In this document: positions 53,982-62,178 of the stretch, one piece after another
Position numbering within the stretch: the first letter of the stretch is position 1
How the letters are laid out: each line of letters starts with the position of its first letter
Assembly: GCA_017557885.1 (NCBI GenBank)
Contig: JAFYXV010000003.1
Coordinates: 124,001 to 188,000 of the forward strand
Direction of reading: 5' to 3'
From: a bacterium
GTDB taxonomy: Bacteria; Auribacterota; UBA3054
DNA length: 64,000 bases
The notes under the pieces: model-generated
The model's input: the letters and a program-made list of their open reading frames with translations, nothing else
What the model was told of the DNA's origin: nothing
The model's database searches: none
Translations under genes and position numbers: made by a program

Positions 53982-54009
53982 AGTATATGCTACCACAACT
54001 CCCTTCCAA
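53982..54009 (-). promoter_or_regulatory. Promoter of tRNA-Pro
   Basis: On the minus strand TTGGAA is separated by 16 bases from TATACT, a normal housekeeping promoter spacing, ending about 10 bases before the tRNA. Unlike most protein-gene promoters here it relies on a -35. Confidence 0.6.
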
Positions 54010-54090
54010 ACGCAAGAGTACAGAAGTTAAAGACGGGTCTGTTCGAACCGCTTCTGGTCGCAGCCCTTTTTGTTTCTACCTTTCCGTGGC

Positions 54091-55458
54091 TCATTGCCGT
54101 TTTCCGTAATACGCGAAACTGAAAAGCAGCACAAACAGCGTCAATACCGACGTTGGCTCTGGAACTTCCCACCTGAGATAGGGAAAATCTTCGCCGTCGT
54201 CCATATCCCAGACTTCGTCAAAATCCCAGCCGGCATAAGTGCTTTTCATTTTCATTTCAGCCCTGGCGTTTTCCCAGCCTTCCATAGGCCTCATGCTGTG
54301 AAAACAATTGCTAATGACAGCGCTTCCAAAAAGGTTGTTTTCGTTTCCGGCGATCCCTCCGAAATACTTTTCCGCTTCCACATAAATATCTCCCAGCGAA
54401 TAACAGTTTATAACGCTGCCTTGATCTCCTAAATATCCGACTATTCCCCCAACGTCCGCATAATTGGGAGCGCTGGCCGTCAACTCACACACCGCGTAAC
54501 AGTTTTCTGTGCTCTCTTCTTTTGTTCCGATCCAACCACCGGCTAACCCGCCGATATGACTTTCGCCTTTGATTTTTGCTTTGGCATGGCAAAATCTTAT
54601 GTCCACTCCACTGGAGTCGTCTATACCGCCGGAACCGATTATTCCTCCTACGTATCCATAAACGTTGGTATCGCTGGCGCAATTGATCTCCGAAACACAG
54701 CGCAATATCTTTGCCCCTCCGGCATGACCTACTATTCCGCCTATGCACGAGCGTCCGCGAATTATGTCGACCTTGGATGACAGATCCGTAAACTCCGTAA
54801 ATTTAGCGTAAAAGGCTTCCCCTGCTATTCCGCCAAGACTATCCGTGCCGGAAAGCTTTCCGTCGAACTCGCAGGAAATAAAAACGTTGTCACGGCCGCA
54901 ACGCCCTACCAATCCTCCCACATCTATATCTTCGCCTTTGATGAAGCTTCCCACGACTCTGCAATTCTCAAAAGATGTACTTCTAGCGAATCCCGCGATC
55001 GCGCCCAGTTGTTTGTTTCCCGAAATAAAAGCGTTCGAGATCACAAGGTCATAGATCTTAGAACCTTCCAAAGAACTGAAAAGACCCAGATTGAAATCGT
55101 TGGAAACGGAACGGTCAATGTGAAGTCCGCTTATTATGTGGCCGTCCCCGTTGAAATTAACTTTAAGCGTGTAGTAAACGCCCGGATCGTCAAAGCCGGC
55201 AATTGGAACAAAACCCGCCCCGTCGTTCCACGTTTCTGTCTCGCTGGCGTCAATGTCGTTTTCAAGAGAAATATATTTAAGCGGGGCAAGGTCTGACAAA
55301 TGACTCGAAAGCCAAACAAGATTTTCGATGGTTTCGATTTGGTAAGGATTGGTCCTGGTTCCGCCTCCTTTGGGAATGACGGGTTTGTTTTCGGCCCGGC
55401 AGAGAAATGGAAATAAAAACAGAAGGAACGCAAAGAGATACTTGCTGGTGTTTTTCAC
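54091..55458 (-). CDS. GLUG-repeat protein with a PEP-CTERM anchor
   Basis: Exported surface protein. A signal peptide (KYLFAFLLFLFPFLCRA) is followed by about 400 residues of GLUG-type repeats, seen as recurring GGIAG, GGLVG, GGIVG and GGLAG units that build a beta-structure. The C-terminus VPEPTSVLTLFVLLFSFAYYGKRQ is a PEP-CTERM sorting signal, in which a membrane helix and basic tail follow a VPEP motif for exosortase cleavage. I chose the GTG at 55458, eight bases after GGAG; a TTG at 55464 is the alternative. GC content by eye is clearly lower (about 40-50%) than in its neighbours, which suggests a recent arrival. Confidence 0.82.
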   Translation of the reverse strand: MKNTSKYLFAFLLFLFPFLCRAENKPVIPKGGGTRTNPYQIETIENLVWLSSHLSDLAPLKYISLENDIDASETETWNDGAGFVPIAGFDDPGVYYTLKVNFNGDGHIISGLHIDRSVSNDFNLGLFSSLEGSKIYDLVISNAFISGNKQLGAIAGFARSTSFENCRVVGSFIKGEDIDVGGLVGRCGRDNVFISCEFDGKLSGTDSLGGIAGEAFYAKFTEFTDLSSKVDIIRGRSCIGGIVGHAGGAKILRCVSEINCASDTNVYGYVGGIIGSGGIDDSSGVDIRFCHAKAKIKGESHIGGLAGGWIGTKEESTENCYAVCELTASAPNYADVGGIVGYLGDQGSVINCYSLGDIYVEAEKYFGGIAGNENNLFGSAVISNCFHSMRPMEGWENARAEMKMKSTYAGWDFDEVWDMDDGEDFPYLRWEVPEPTSVLTLFVLLFSFAYYGKRQ

Positions 55459-55504
55459 GGGCAACGGCTCCGAAGTTTATGAGTTTGTTTGAACTTACGT
55501 TAAG

Positions 55505-55513
55505 ATTATAGCA
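55505..55513 (-). promoter_or_regulatory. Extended -10 promoter of the GLUG-repeat gene
   Basis: Minus-strand TGCTATAAT preceded by AAT. Confidence 0.6.
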
Positions 55514-55548
55514 ATTCTTCCAACGAGCGAGAAAAGCACACCTCCCTT

Positions 55549-56541
55549 TCAATTCGTTTTCACTTCGTAGTTTTCGCCGTCGGAAACGAACTCCAAACTC
55601 CCCTCCTCGTCCGTGCGGTAGATGGCTCCGCACCAGCGCTCCAAGCGGTTCATGGTTTCTTTGTGAGGGTGTTTGTAATCATTGTCTTTTCCCAAAGAGA
55701 TGAAGGCCACCTCTGGCTTGGCTATCCTCAGGAAAGTTTCCGTGGAAGACGTTCTGGAACCGTGATGGGCAACCTTCAGAAAAGTCAGGTCCTGCAGTTC
55801 GTCGGAGTATTTCTCAGTCATCTCGAGTTCGGACGTTTTTTCCGCGTCGCCGGGAAGCAGCGCTTTGTGATTGCCGTAAACAATTAGAAGACAGGCGCTG
55901 GTGTCGTTTAGTTTTTCATAAACGTGCTCTTCCGGAGCCAGAAAGCTGCAGACGTAAAGATCATTGCTGTGCAAAAGCGTTCCCGCGTAGGCGTTCTTGA
56001 TGGAAAGTCCTTTCTTTTTCAGGGCCTTCAGCAAATTGCGGTAAGCCTTGGTGTCGCCTGTCGCGCCTGACTTTTCCCCGGGCATATACACCCTTTCCAC
56101 ATTGACGCCCTTAAGGATCTCGCAAAGGCCTCCGATATGATCGGCGTGGGGATGCGTCGCGATAAGGCAGAAAATATTGGTCAGGCCGTTCTCCTCAAGA
56201 TAGGCCCTTACCTTCGGTCCGGCCTCCTGATCGCCTCCGTCCACCAGGATAAATTTGTTGTCCGGCAGAGTGACGAAAGCGCAATCACCCTGGCCGACGT
56301 CCAGCGAACGGATGGAGAGAAGCGGCTTTTCCGCCTCCTGGGAATCGAAGTTCACCTTTGAGGAGGCCGGCATGGCGTAGGCGTTGGCCGGCGCCGGTTT
56401 GTAAATCGAGGAAATTAGCTCTTTGTGCTCCCTGCAATAGGTATAGATCAAGAAGCTTGCGGCCAGAAGGAAAAACAAAACGGACAGTGTTTTTCCCGAC
56501 CTTGCCTTAGGTTTTCTTCCTTTTCTTCTCATACTGTTCAT
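55549..56541 (-). CDS. ComEC/Rec2-like metallo-hydrolase with an N-terminal helix
   Basis: Metallo-beta-lactamase-fold hydrolase resembling the C-terminal domain of ComEC. Motifs are DVGQGDCAFV, THPHADHIGG (metal site), LLPGDAEK and VAHHGSRTSS. A membrane helix (TLSVLFFLLAASFLIYTYC) and basic N-terminus anchor it, so the domain should lie outside the cytoplasm. There is no ComEC competence membrane domain. Starts are possible at 56541 and 56532 (both ATG). A nuclease or nucleotide phosphodiesterase at the cell surface is the likely role, by analogy only. Confidence 0.8.
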   Translation of the reverse strand: MNSMRRKGRKPKARSGKTLSVLFFLLAASFLIYTYCREHKELISSIYKPAPANAYAMPASSKVNFDSQEAEKPLLSIRSLDVGQGDCAFVTLPDNKFILVDGGDQEAGPKVRAYLEENGLTNIFCLIATHPHADHIGGLCEILKGVNVERVYMPGEKSGATGDTKAYRNLLKALKKKGLSIKNAYAGTLLHSNDLYVCSFLAPEEHVYEKLNDTSACLLIVYGNHKALLPGDAEKTSELEMTEKYSDELQDLTFLKVAHHGSRTSSTETFLRIAKPEVAFISLGKDNDYKHPHKETMNRLERWCGAIYRTDEEGSLEFVSDGENYEVKTN

Positions 56542-56602
56542 TCTCAAAAACAATTAATGATCTGAAAAATTCTATTAAAAAGCATAGTGCATGTAAATTA
56601 AA

Positions 56603-56634
56603 AAGAAGCGCGGACTTGAGCGTCCGCGCTTCTT
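56603..56634 (-). terminator. Rho-independent terminator of the GH89 gene
   Basis: AAGAAGCGCGGAC pairs with GTCCGCGCTTCTT around a six-base loop, and on the minus strand a T-run (TTTTTAATTT) follows. Confidence 0.92.
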
Positions 56635-56648
56635 TATTCAAGCGTTTA

Positions 56649-59192
56649 TCACTTGCCCATCTTCTTCAGGAAGATCTCCGCTCCGTTGCCGTTGCAGGGA
56701 GGCTTGAAGAAGATCTCAATTGTGTAGCTGGCGCCGGGGCTGTGCTCCTTAAGATTGATCTCATAGCGCGCCTCTTCCCTTCTCGTAGTGTCGATGGGGA
56801 GCGCCTTGCCTTTGGCCACCGGTTTGCCGTTCATGGCGATGGCGATGGCGCAGGGACGCTTGTAGCCGCCGCCTTTTACAAGCACCTGGTATTTGCCTGG
56901 GCCGGTGACGTTGTTGGAGACCAGGAAGTGCACGTTGGTGAGAACATGCTTTTCGCTGGCGTTCCAGGTTCCCAAGAAGACGCCTCTGTCTTTTTCCACC
57001 ATCTCTTTGTTGCGCTTCTCGAAAAGCTCTTTCAATTGCGCGGCGTCCTTCAAAGTCCTGGCCGTCCACTTGGCCGGATCGTTATCGGGCTCCGTGGCGC
57101 CGTCCGGGCCGTTATTGACCCAGTTCTGCTCGAATTCCCTGACCTTCTTCTGGATCTCCGCCATGTCGGTGCCTTTCAGTAGCTCCGTGAGATAGAGCTG
57201 CCAGCGCGGCAGATAATAGCAGCCGATAAGTCCGCTCCAGTGGTGCGCCACGTACCCGTCGAGGTGTCCGCCCCAGACCGTGATGAGCCTTCTGGCGTCC
57301 ATCTTGTAGTATTTCTGCAGTTCCGGATCATCGCTCCAAGATGCAGCGGCGCCGGTCCACTCGTTCAGCATGAACTGATAGCGCGTGGAATTGAGCTTGT
57401 CCACATCGCTTAGCATTTCCGTAAAGCAGCCCAGGAACTTCTTGGCGTCTTCCTTGGCTTTCAGCTGATGGGAGAAGATGGTCATGGCGATCATATTGTC
57501 AGCCATGGTGCTGCCGATATGGTTGGCAAGTTCCACCGCGTCGTCCCAGTAGCAGCCGCAATTAAGAAACTCGTTGGAGCAGGAGAGGAAAGTTTCCAGC
57601 GCCTTGAACCAATCGGGATTCATATGGTGAGTGTCCGTGGAAAGCTGCGGAATGACCTGGTACTTGAAGTGTCCGCCTCCCCCGCCGCTGTAGAAGCATT
57701 TGAAGATGATCTGCCAGGCTTCCCAGATCTTGTCGGGGCAGGAGCCGTAGCGGGCTTTCAGGAATTCCCTGAGCCAATCCTCTATAGGCATTTCATCCGC
57801 CAGCCAGGCCGTGTCCGTCATTTCCTCATAGACGATCTCGTTCTGGCAGACGCCCTCGGGAGAGTATCCCAAGCCCACCTGATTGCCGCGTCCGGGACGC
57901 TTCAGGGGCTGGAAGGAGAGGCGCATCAGTCTCGGGCAATTGCCGAACATGCCGTCATAGCCGCCGAAGTTGTGGATGTAGCTCTGTATCCACTTCTTGC
58001 CGTAGAAAGCTTTGTGGTCTTCCCAGCCTTTGTAACGTTCTGTTCCTAGGTCGATGATGATCATCTTGTCGTTGGGAACTTCGGAAAGGAAGGCTTCCGT
58101 TGCCTCGTGCGTCCAGAAACTGCGGCTGTAGCTGAAAAGCCAGCCCTGCATGAGCCAGACGGCGTCCTCTATGCCGGCCTTTAGCGCTTCGTAGCTCTTC
58201 CTGCCATACTCCTTGAGATCTTCGTTCTTGTCCCCTGTTATAGGCACCGCCAGTTCGTTGAAGCTGTCCACCAGGAAATATTTCTGCGGTCCGTAGAAGT
58301 TCGTGTATTCTCTGACCATGTCGATCGCGATCTCTTTGAAAGCCTCCGTTTTCGGAGAAAGCCACCAGGATTTCTGGTCGTCCCTGAAGCCAGCCCAGCC
58401 GGCGCTCTTGTGGATGTCGAAGTCTTTGTGATTCTCGGCGAATTCCCTGGGAACGAAGCCAGAGAAACCGGGAACGACGGGCGACATGCCGAGTTCTTCC
58501 ATTCTCAAAAGACACTGCTTCTGCAATTCCGCATTCTTTTTGATGTATTCCTGCGGCTGGGGATTGTTGTGATTGTTGATGTTGCCCATCCACTGCCAGG
58601 GACCGTAGGCCGGGCCGCAGAACATTTCGTCGATGCCTTTCTGGCTGACGCCGTGCTTCAGCCAGACTTTCTGCATGACCGCTTCCTGGCCCTTCATGGC
58701 CAAAGGCATATTGATACCGTGGAAAGCCATCCAGTCGATCTCCTGCTCCCACCTTTTCCAATCCCAGTAAGGCGTGGTGTAGCCGAAGGCGCAGATGTTG
58801 TAATAGAGCCTGAATTCATGCGGCGTTCCGCCCAATGTCTCTTCGCAATCCGGCAGAGCATCCGGCAGCTTTATCTCTCTCTGCGCCCAGGTCAGCATGA
58901 CGTGCACGTGCTTTTTAAGATATTCGTAAACGCCGCGGCAGATCGCCAGATCAGTTTCGCCCTTTACAGTAACGACACCGTCTTTCGCACTGTAAGCGAA
59001 AGTGTCGAAAAGATTGGTGTTGTTGCTTGGCGCGTATTCTAATTTGAAGCGCTCAGTCTCGCCCAATACTCTTTCAAGAACACCGTATGCGGCCTCGGGG
59101 CCTTTGGGGACCTCCTTTTTGGGAACGGTACCGCATTTCGTGAAACCTAAGAGAAGAACTAAAAGAGGTAGGACGAAGAAGAATTTCCGCAT
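56649..59192 (-). CDS. Alpha-N-acetylglucosaminidase, GH89
   Basis: Exo-enzyme that removes terminal alpha-linked GlcNAc from glycans such as gastric-type mucin O-glycans or heparan sulfate. The N-terminal signal peptide (MRKFFFVLPLLVLLLGFTKCG) is followed by a small N-terminal domain and the NAGLU core, recognised by WMAFHGINMPLAMKGQEAVMQKVW, GPAYGPWQWMGNINNHN and MSPVVPGFSGFVP. A helical C-terminal domain and a last beta domain complete 847 residues. The Cys after the signal is in FTKC, which does not fit a lipobox well, so it may be secreted or anchored. AAGGAG precedes the ATG by seven bases. Its GlcNAc product fits the amino-sugar operon at 41404-44529. Confidence 0.93.
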   Translation of the reverse strand: MRKFFFVLPLLVLLLGFTKCGTVPKKEVPKGPEAAYGVLERVLGETERFKLEYAPSNNTNLFDTFAYSAKDGVVTVKGETDLAICRGVYEYLKKHVHVMLTWAQREIKLPDALPDCEETLGGTPHEFRLYYNICAFGYTTPYWDWKRWEQEIDWMAFHGINMPLAMKGQEAVMQKVWLKHGVSQKGIDEMFCGPAYGPWQWMGNINNHNNPQPQEYIKKNAELQKQCLLRMEELGMSPVVPGFSGFVPREFAENHKDFDIHKSAGWAGFRDDQKSWWLSPKTEAFKEIAIDMVREYTNFYGPQKYFLVDSFNELAVPITGDKNEDLKEYGRKSYEALKAGIEDAVWLMQGWLFSYSRSFWTHEATEAFLSEVPNDKMIIIDLGTERYKGWEDHKAFYGKKWIQSYIHNFGGYDGMFGNCPRLMRLSFQPLKRPGRGNQVGLGYSPEGVCQNEIVYEEMTDTAWLADEMPIEDWLREFLKARYGSCPDKIWEAWQIIFKCFYSGGGGGHFKYQVIPQLSTDTHHMNPDWFKALETFLSCSNEFLNCGCYWDDAVELANHIGSTMADNMIAMTIFSHQLKAKEDAKKFLGCFTEMLSDVDKLNSTRYQFMLNEWTGAAASWSDDPELQKYYKMDARRLITVWGGHLDGYVAHHWSGLIGCYYLPRWQLYLTELLKGTDMAEIQKKVREFEQNWVNNGPDGATEPDNDPAKWTARTLKDAAQLKELFEKRNKEMVEKDRGVFLGTWNASEKHVLTNVHFLVSNNVTGPGKYQVLVKGGGYKRPCAIAIAMNGKPVAKGKALPIDTTRREEARYEINLKEHSPGASYTIEIFFKPPCNGNGAEIFLKKMGK

Positions 59193-59232
59193 GTTCGGCT
59201 CCTTTTTAACGTATTAAAAAAAATTCGTATAG

Positions 59233-59241
59233 ATTGTAGCA
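59233..59241 (-). promoter_or_regulatory. Extended -10 promoter of the GH89 gene
   Basis: Minus-strand TGCTACAAT preceded by CTTT. Confidence 0.55.
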
Positions 59242-59292
59242 AAAGGCCCTTTTCAATACAACATATAGTGTTTTTATCAGATTGCGCGAAAC

Positions 59293-59321
59293 AAAAAAAG
59301 GCTCGCGGAGAACCGCGAGCC
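59293..59321 (-). terminator. Rho-independent terminator of the 889-residue PEP-CTERM gene
   Basis: GGCTCGCGG pairs with CCGCGAGCC around AGAA; the minus strand continues with a T-run of seven. Confidence 0.9.
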
Positions 59322-59349
59322 TCTTTGTGTCTGAGCTAATCAGCGACGC

Positions 59350-62019
59350 TTATTTCCTGCGAAGGAAAGCGGCGGCGACGAGCGCCAGCAGCGCAAGGCA
59401 GGCCGGCTCAGGCACGATGCCGTATTCGCTGATCATGACGTCGTCGATCTGGAAATTGGCTTCTTCGGAAGCGCAGACGATGTAGCGGGTGAAGGCCTTA
59501 GTCTCGTTCTCGATGAAGAGTTCCTGCGGATTGACCGTCTCTTCGCCGAAGGTCACTTCGCTGATGGTCTGATCGTCGAACCAGAAGGTGTAGGAGAAGG
59601 GCACCCATTCGTCTAAGGGCGCGGTCATGGAGAAGACTTCCTCTTCCACGCCGCTCTTTCTCAGCACCATCTGCTCGTTCTCAGAGTCGCGGGTGATCAT
59701 GAATTCCGCATACGGCCAGGCGTCGTTCTGCTTGAAGAAGAGCGTGCCGCCGTCAACGCCCTCGCTGGGGCAGAAGACCGCTGTATGGACCGTGACCGTG
59801 CCGGCGTTGGGTGCGACCACGTCGGCGCGCAGGCCAACGTAACCGGGGGCCGTCATGATGGAGAGAACGCCGTCCTCAACGCGTTCTTCGAAGGATTCGG
59901 GGTCTACGTCGGGATCATAGGACCAGGTCTCCTGGCCTCTGATGGAGCCGTTCTTGAACCAGGGCTCTTCAAAGTCGCAGGTGTAGTAAACGCCGCCGCA
60001 GGCGAAGGTGAAGATGGATGTGACGGAACCGGCGGCGCCGCCGTTGGAAACGATGCGGGAACGGTAGAAGCCGGGAGAGAGGTCTTCGCGGTTGATGGTG
60101 ACGTTGATCTCTTTCTTGCCTTCCACACTTCCGCTGGCAGGATCAAAAGTGAAGCAATCCGTATTGTCGATGGCCTCTACGGTGTACTCGAAGGAACCGG
60201 CGCCCGCATTGCGGATAACGAAGGTTCCCTTGCTGTCAGCGCCGAACTGCTGGAAAGCGGGAGCGACCAGCTGAGGATCGCCGGTGCGTTCCACTTCCTC
60301 AGCGATGATGTTGTCAAGGCCTATGAGAGCGAGATTTTCCTGCGGGGTGGCGTAGATCGACAGATCGGACAAACTTGTGACCTCTTTGTCATTGGTGTCC
60401 TTCATGAGCTCTATGCCGAGGTCATTGAATTCATTGTCGCCCAGCTTGACGCTCTTAACGATCTGAGCCTGATAGTCGATGACCAGTTCCACGCGGATCC
60501 ATTCGTCCATGGAGCCTTCCCAATCCTCGAGAACCAGCTCGTTGTTGTTGAGTCCTTTCACACGGAAGACGCCGCTTTCCGGCGCATAGGCGAAAACGAG
60601 ATCCCAGGACAGAGACCAGTAGCTGGACTTGAAGTGGAATTCCGTAGTCTGGGATTCCATCGGGATGTACATGTCCATACCCACATGGATGATCTCATTA
60701 TCTCTGGAATCCACGGAGATGGTCTGACCGTCATACCAGGCGGTCTGGTTTATGAAGCCAATGCCTTCTCTGCCGTAGGCGTTGGTCACCACGATGTTGT
60801 AGGTGGTGGAGGGCTGCATATTGTTGTCCCAGCGGTCCTGGGTGGCAACGATGCCGCCGTAGATCATGTACGGGCTCTCGAAATCCTCAGAGAAATAAAT
60901 ATACGGGCCCTGGGCGGTGACTCTCACCTGGCAGGAACCGGCTTCGCCGGCGTCAACGTTAACGATGCTGCGATAGTACTTGTTCTCCGTCATCTTTTCC
61001 CTGTCGAGCGTCAGGTTGATGGTGGCGGCGGAAGTGCAGGTGCCGTTGGTGGCCACCGGAACAAGCCATTCGGAATCGGTGGAGACCGTGAAATCAAAAG
61101 GCTCGTCGCCGTCGTTGGTGATGGTGAAAGCGGTGGAGGTGGAGGTGGACTTGTAGTTGTTGACCAGAGTCGTGGCGGCGCAGTTCAGCTTGCCGGGGTT
61201 GGAGGTCTGGGGCTTAGTAATGGTCCTGACAACAAAGGCGTCGTAACCGGCCTCAGGACGTTCGTTCTGACCAGCGATTATAAGACGGGCGGGCAGGCCG
61301 CTGAATTGAGGATTGATGCCGTAGGGAATATTGGCGTTGGGTTCGTATTCCGCGCCGGTCTCAGGATCCCAGCGGTTGGTGTAGAAGCAGGTCTCTTCGC
61401 CGTACTGACAGGAAAGCAGCTGCTGCTTGCCAAGGTCCCAAGTCCAGGTAACAGTGGTGAATTCGTCAAAAGCTGGCATTCCTTCGATCTTTTCAGGACC
61501 GCCTTGAGCAGATCCGGGGTTGAAAGCCCAGGCGTTGGCGCCGGTCTTCATGGAATACGTGCTGGACCAGAAGCCCTTGTTGAATACCAAGCAGCTGCAG
61601 AGCATCACGTTGTTGGTGGAGTTGATCTGGAAACGAGAAGCGTATGCTCCGGAACCGGCTTCGCTGGGTTTCACCTGCATTTCAAACTGAACGTAGTTCT
61701 TGTCGATGTCGATCGAAGAAAGATCAAAATCAACGCAGAAGTTGGCTTGACCAAAGGAAGTGTCCTGAACGCCGGCCAAGAGAGCCTGGGTGCCGCTCTT
61801 GATGCACGCGAAGGTTTCGGTATCGACCACACGGCCGTAGCAGTTGGACTGGGTGGCAGAATAAGGACGCCAGCCTTTTTCCTGAGTGAAGATGTCGCCG
61901 ACCGTGTAGCCTTCGGCCTGTTCAAAGTCAATCCTGAAGACTTCGTTGGTCTCGGCGGCGTTAAGGAACGCGGCAGCCATAAACATGAAAGCAGCCGCGA
62001 GAATTAAGAAACGTTTCAT
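59350..62019 (-). CDS. Large PEP-CTERM surface protein with alternating jelly-roll and BACON-like domains
   Basis: 889 residues. A signal peptide (MKRFLILAAAFMFMAAAFLNA) is followed by three beta-jelly-roll (LamG-like) segments at about residues 25-260, 375-575 and 690-870. Between them are two related Ig/BACON-like modules, each with a W/F-containing strand and a fixed ending (LDREKMTENKYYRSIVNV and INREDLSPGFYRSRIVS). The C-terminus GIVPEPACLALLALVAAAFLRRK is a PEP-CTERM signal. AGGGG is seven bases before the ATG. It is probably an adhesin or carbohydrate-binding scaffold of the surface; binding is inferred from the fold. Confidence 0.8.
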   Translation of the reverse strand: MKRFLILAAAFMFMAAAFLNAAETNEVFRIDFEQAEGYTVGDIFTQEKGWRPYSATQSNCYGRVVDTETFACIKSGTQALLAGVQDTSFGQANFCVDFDLSSIDIDKNYVQFEMQVKPSEAGSGAYASRFQINSTNNVMLCSCLVFNKGFWSSTYSMKTGANAWAFNPGSAQGGPEKIEGMPAFDEFTTVTWTWDLGKQQLLSCQYGEETCFYTNRWDPETGAEYEPNANIPYGINPQFSGLPARLIIAGQNERPEAGYDAFVVRTITKPQTSNPGKLNCAATTLVNNYKSTSTSTAFTITNDGDEPFDFTVSTDSEWLVPVATNGTCTSAATINLTLDREKMTENKYYRSIVNVDAGEAGSCQVRVTAQGPYIYFSEDFESPYMIYGGIVATQDRWDNNMQPSTTYNIVVTNAYGREGIGFINQTAWYDGQTISVDSRDNEIIHVGMDMYIPMESQTTEFHFKSSYWSLSWDLVFAYAPESGVFRVKGLNNNELVLEDWEGSMDEWIRVELVIDYQAQIVKSVKLGDNEFNDLGIELMKDTNDKEVTSLSDLSIYATPQENLALIGLDNIIAEEVERTGDPQLVAPAFQQFGADSKGTFVIRNAGAGSFEYTVEAIDNTDCFTFDPASGSVEGKKEINVTINREDLSPGFYRSRIVSNGGAAGSVTSIFTFACGGVYYTCDFEEPWFKNGSIRGQETWSYDPDVDPESFEERVEDGVLSIMTAPGYVGLRADVVAPNAGTVTVHTAVFCPSEGVDGGTLFFKQNDAWPYAEFMITRDSENEQMVLRKSGVEEEVFSMTAPLDEWVPFSYTFWFDDQTISEVTFGEETVNPQELFIENETKAFTRYIVCASEEANFQIDDVMISEYGIVPEPACLALLALVAAAFLRRK

Positions 62020-62123
62020 AAATGTCCCCTAGTTGGTTAAAGTATTCTTAATTTTGTAGAAAGTGTACCGAAATACGGTTTATAAAACAATCATTAAAGA
62101 ATACTCTGAAAATGGATAAAAGA

Positions 62124-62151
62124 AACAGCCTCCGTTTTTGCGGAGGCTGTT
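62124..62151 (-). terminator. Rho-independent terminator of the last gene
   Basis: AACAGCCTCCG pairs with CGGAGGCTGTT around TTTTTG; the minus strand then reads TCTTTT. Confidence 0.85.
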
Positions 62152-62178
62152 ACTGATTTGTTTTGATTGGGTTAGATC

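Noticed and set aside
54041-54048. GTTCGAAC, like the T-loop of a tRNA
   Set aside because: The flanking bases do not form a T stem or other arms; it is a simple palindrome.
59785-62007. A 740-codon open frame opposite the 889-residue PEP-CTERM gene
   Set aside because: It carries no recognisable domain, while the minus-strand frame has a signal peptide and PEP-CTERM end.
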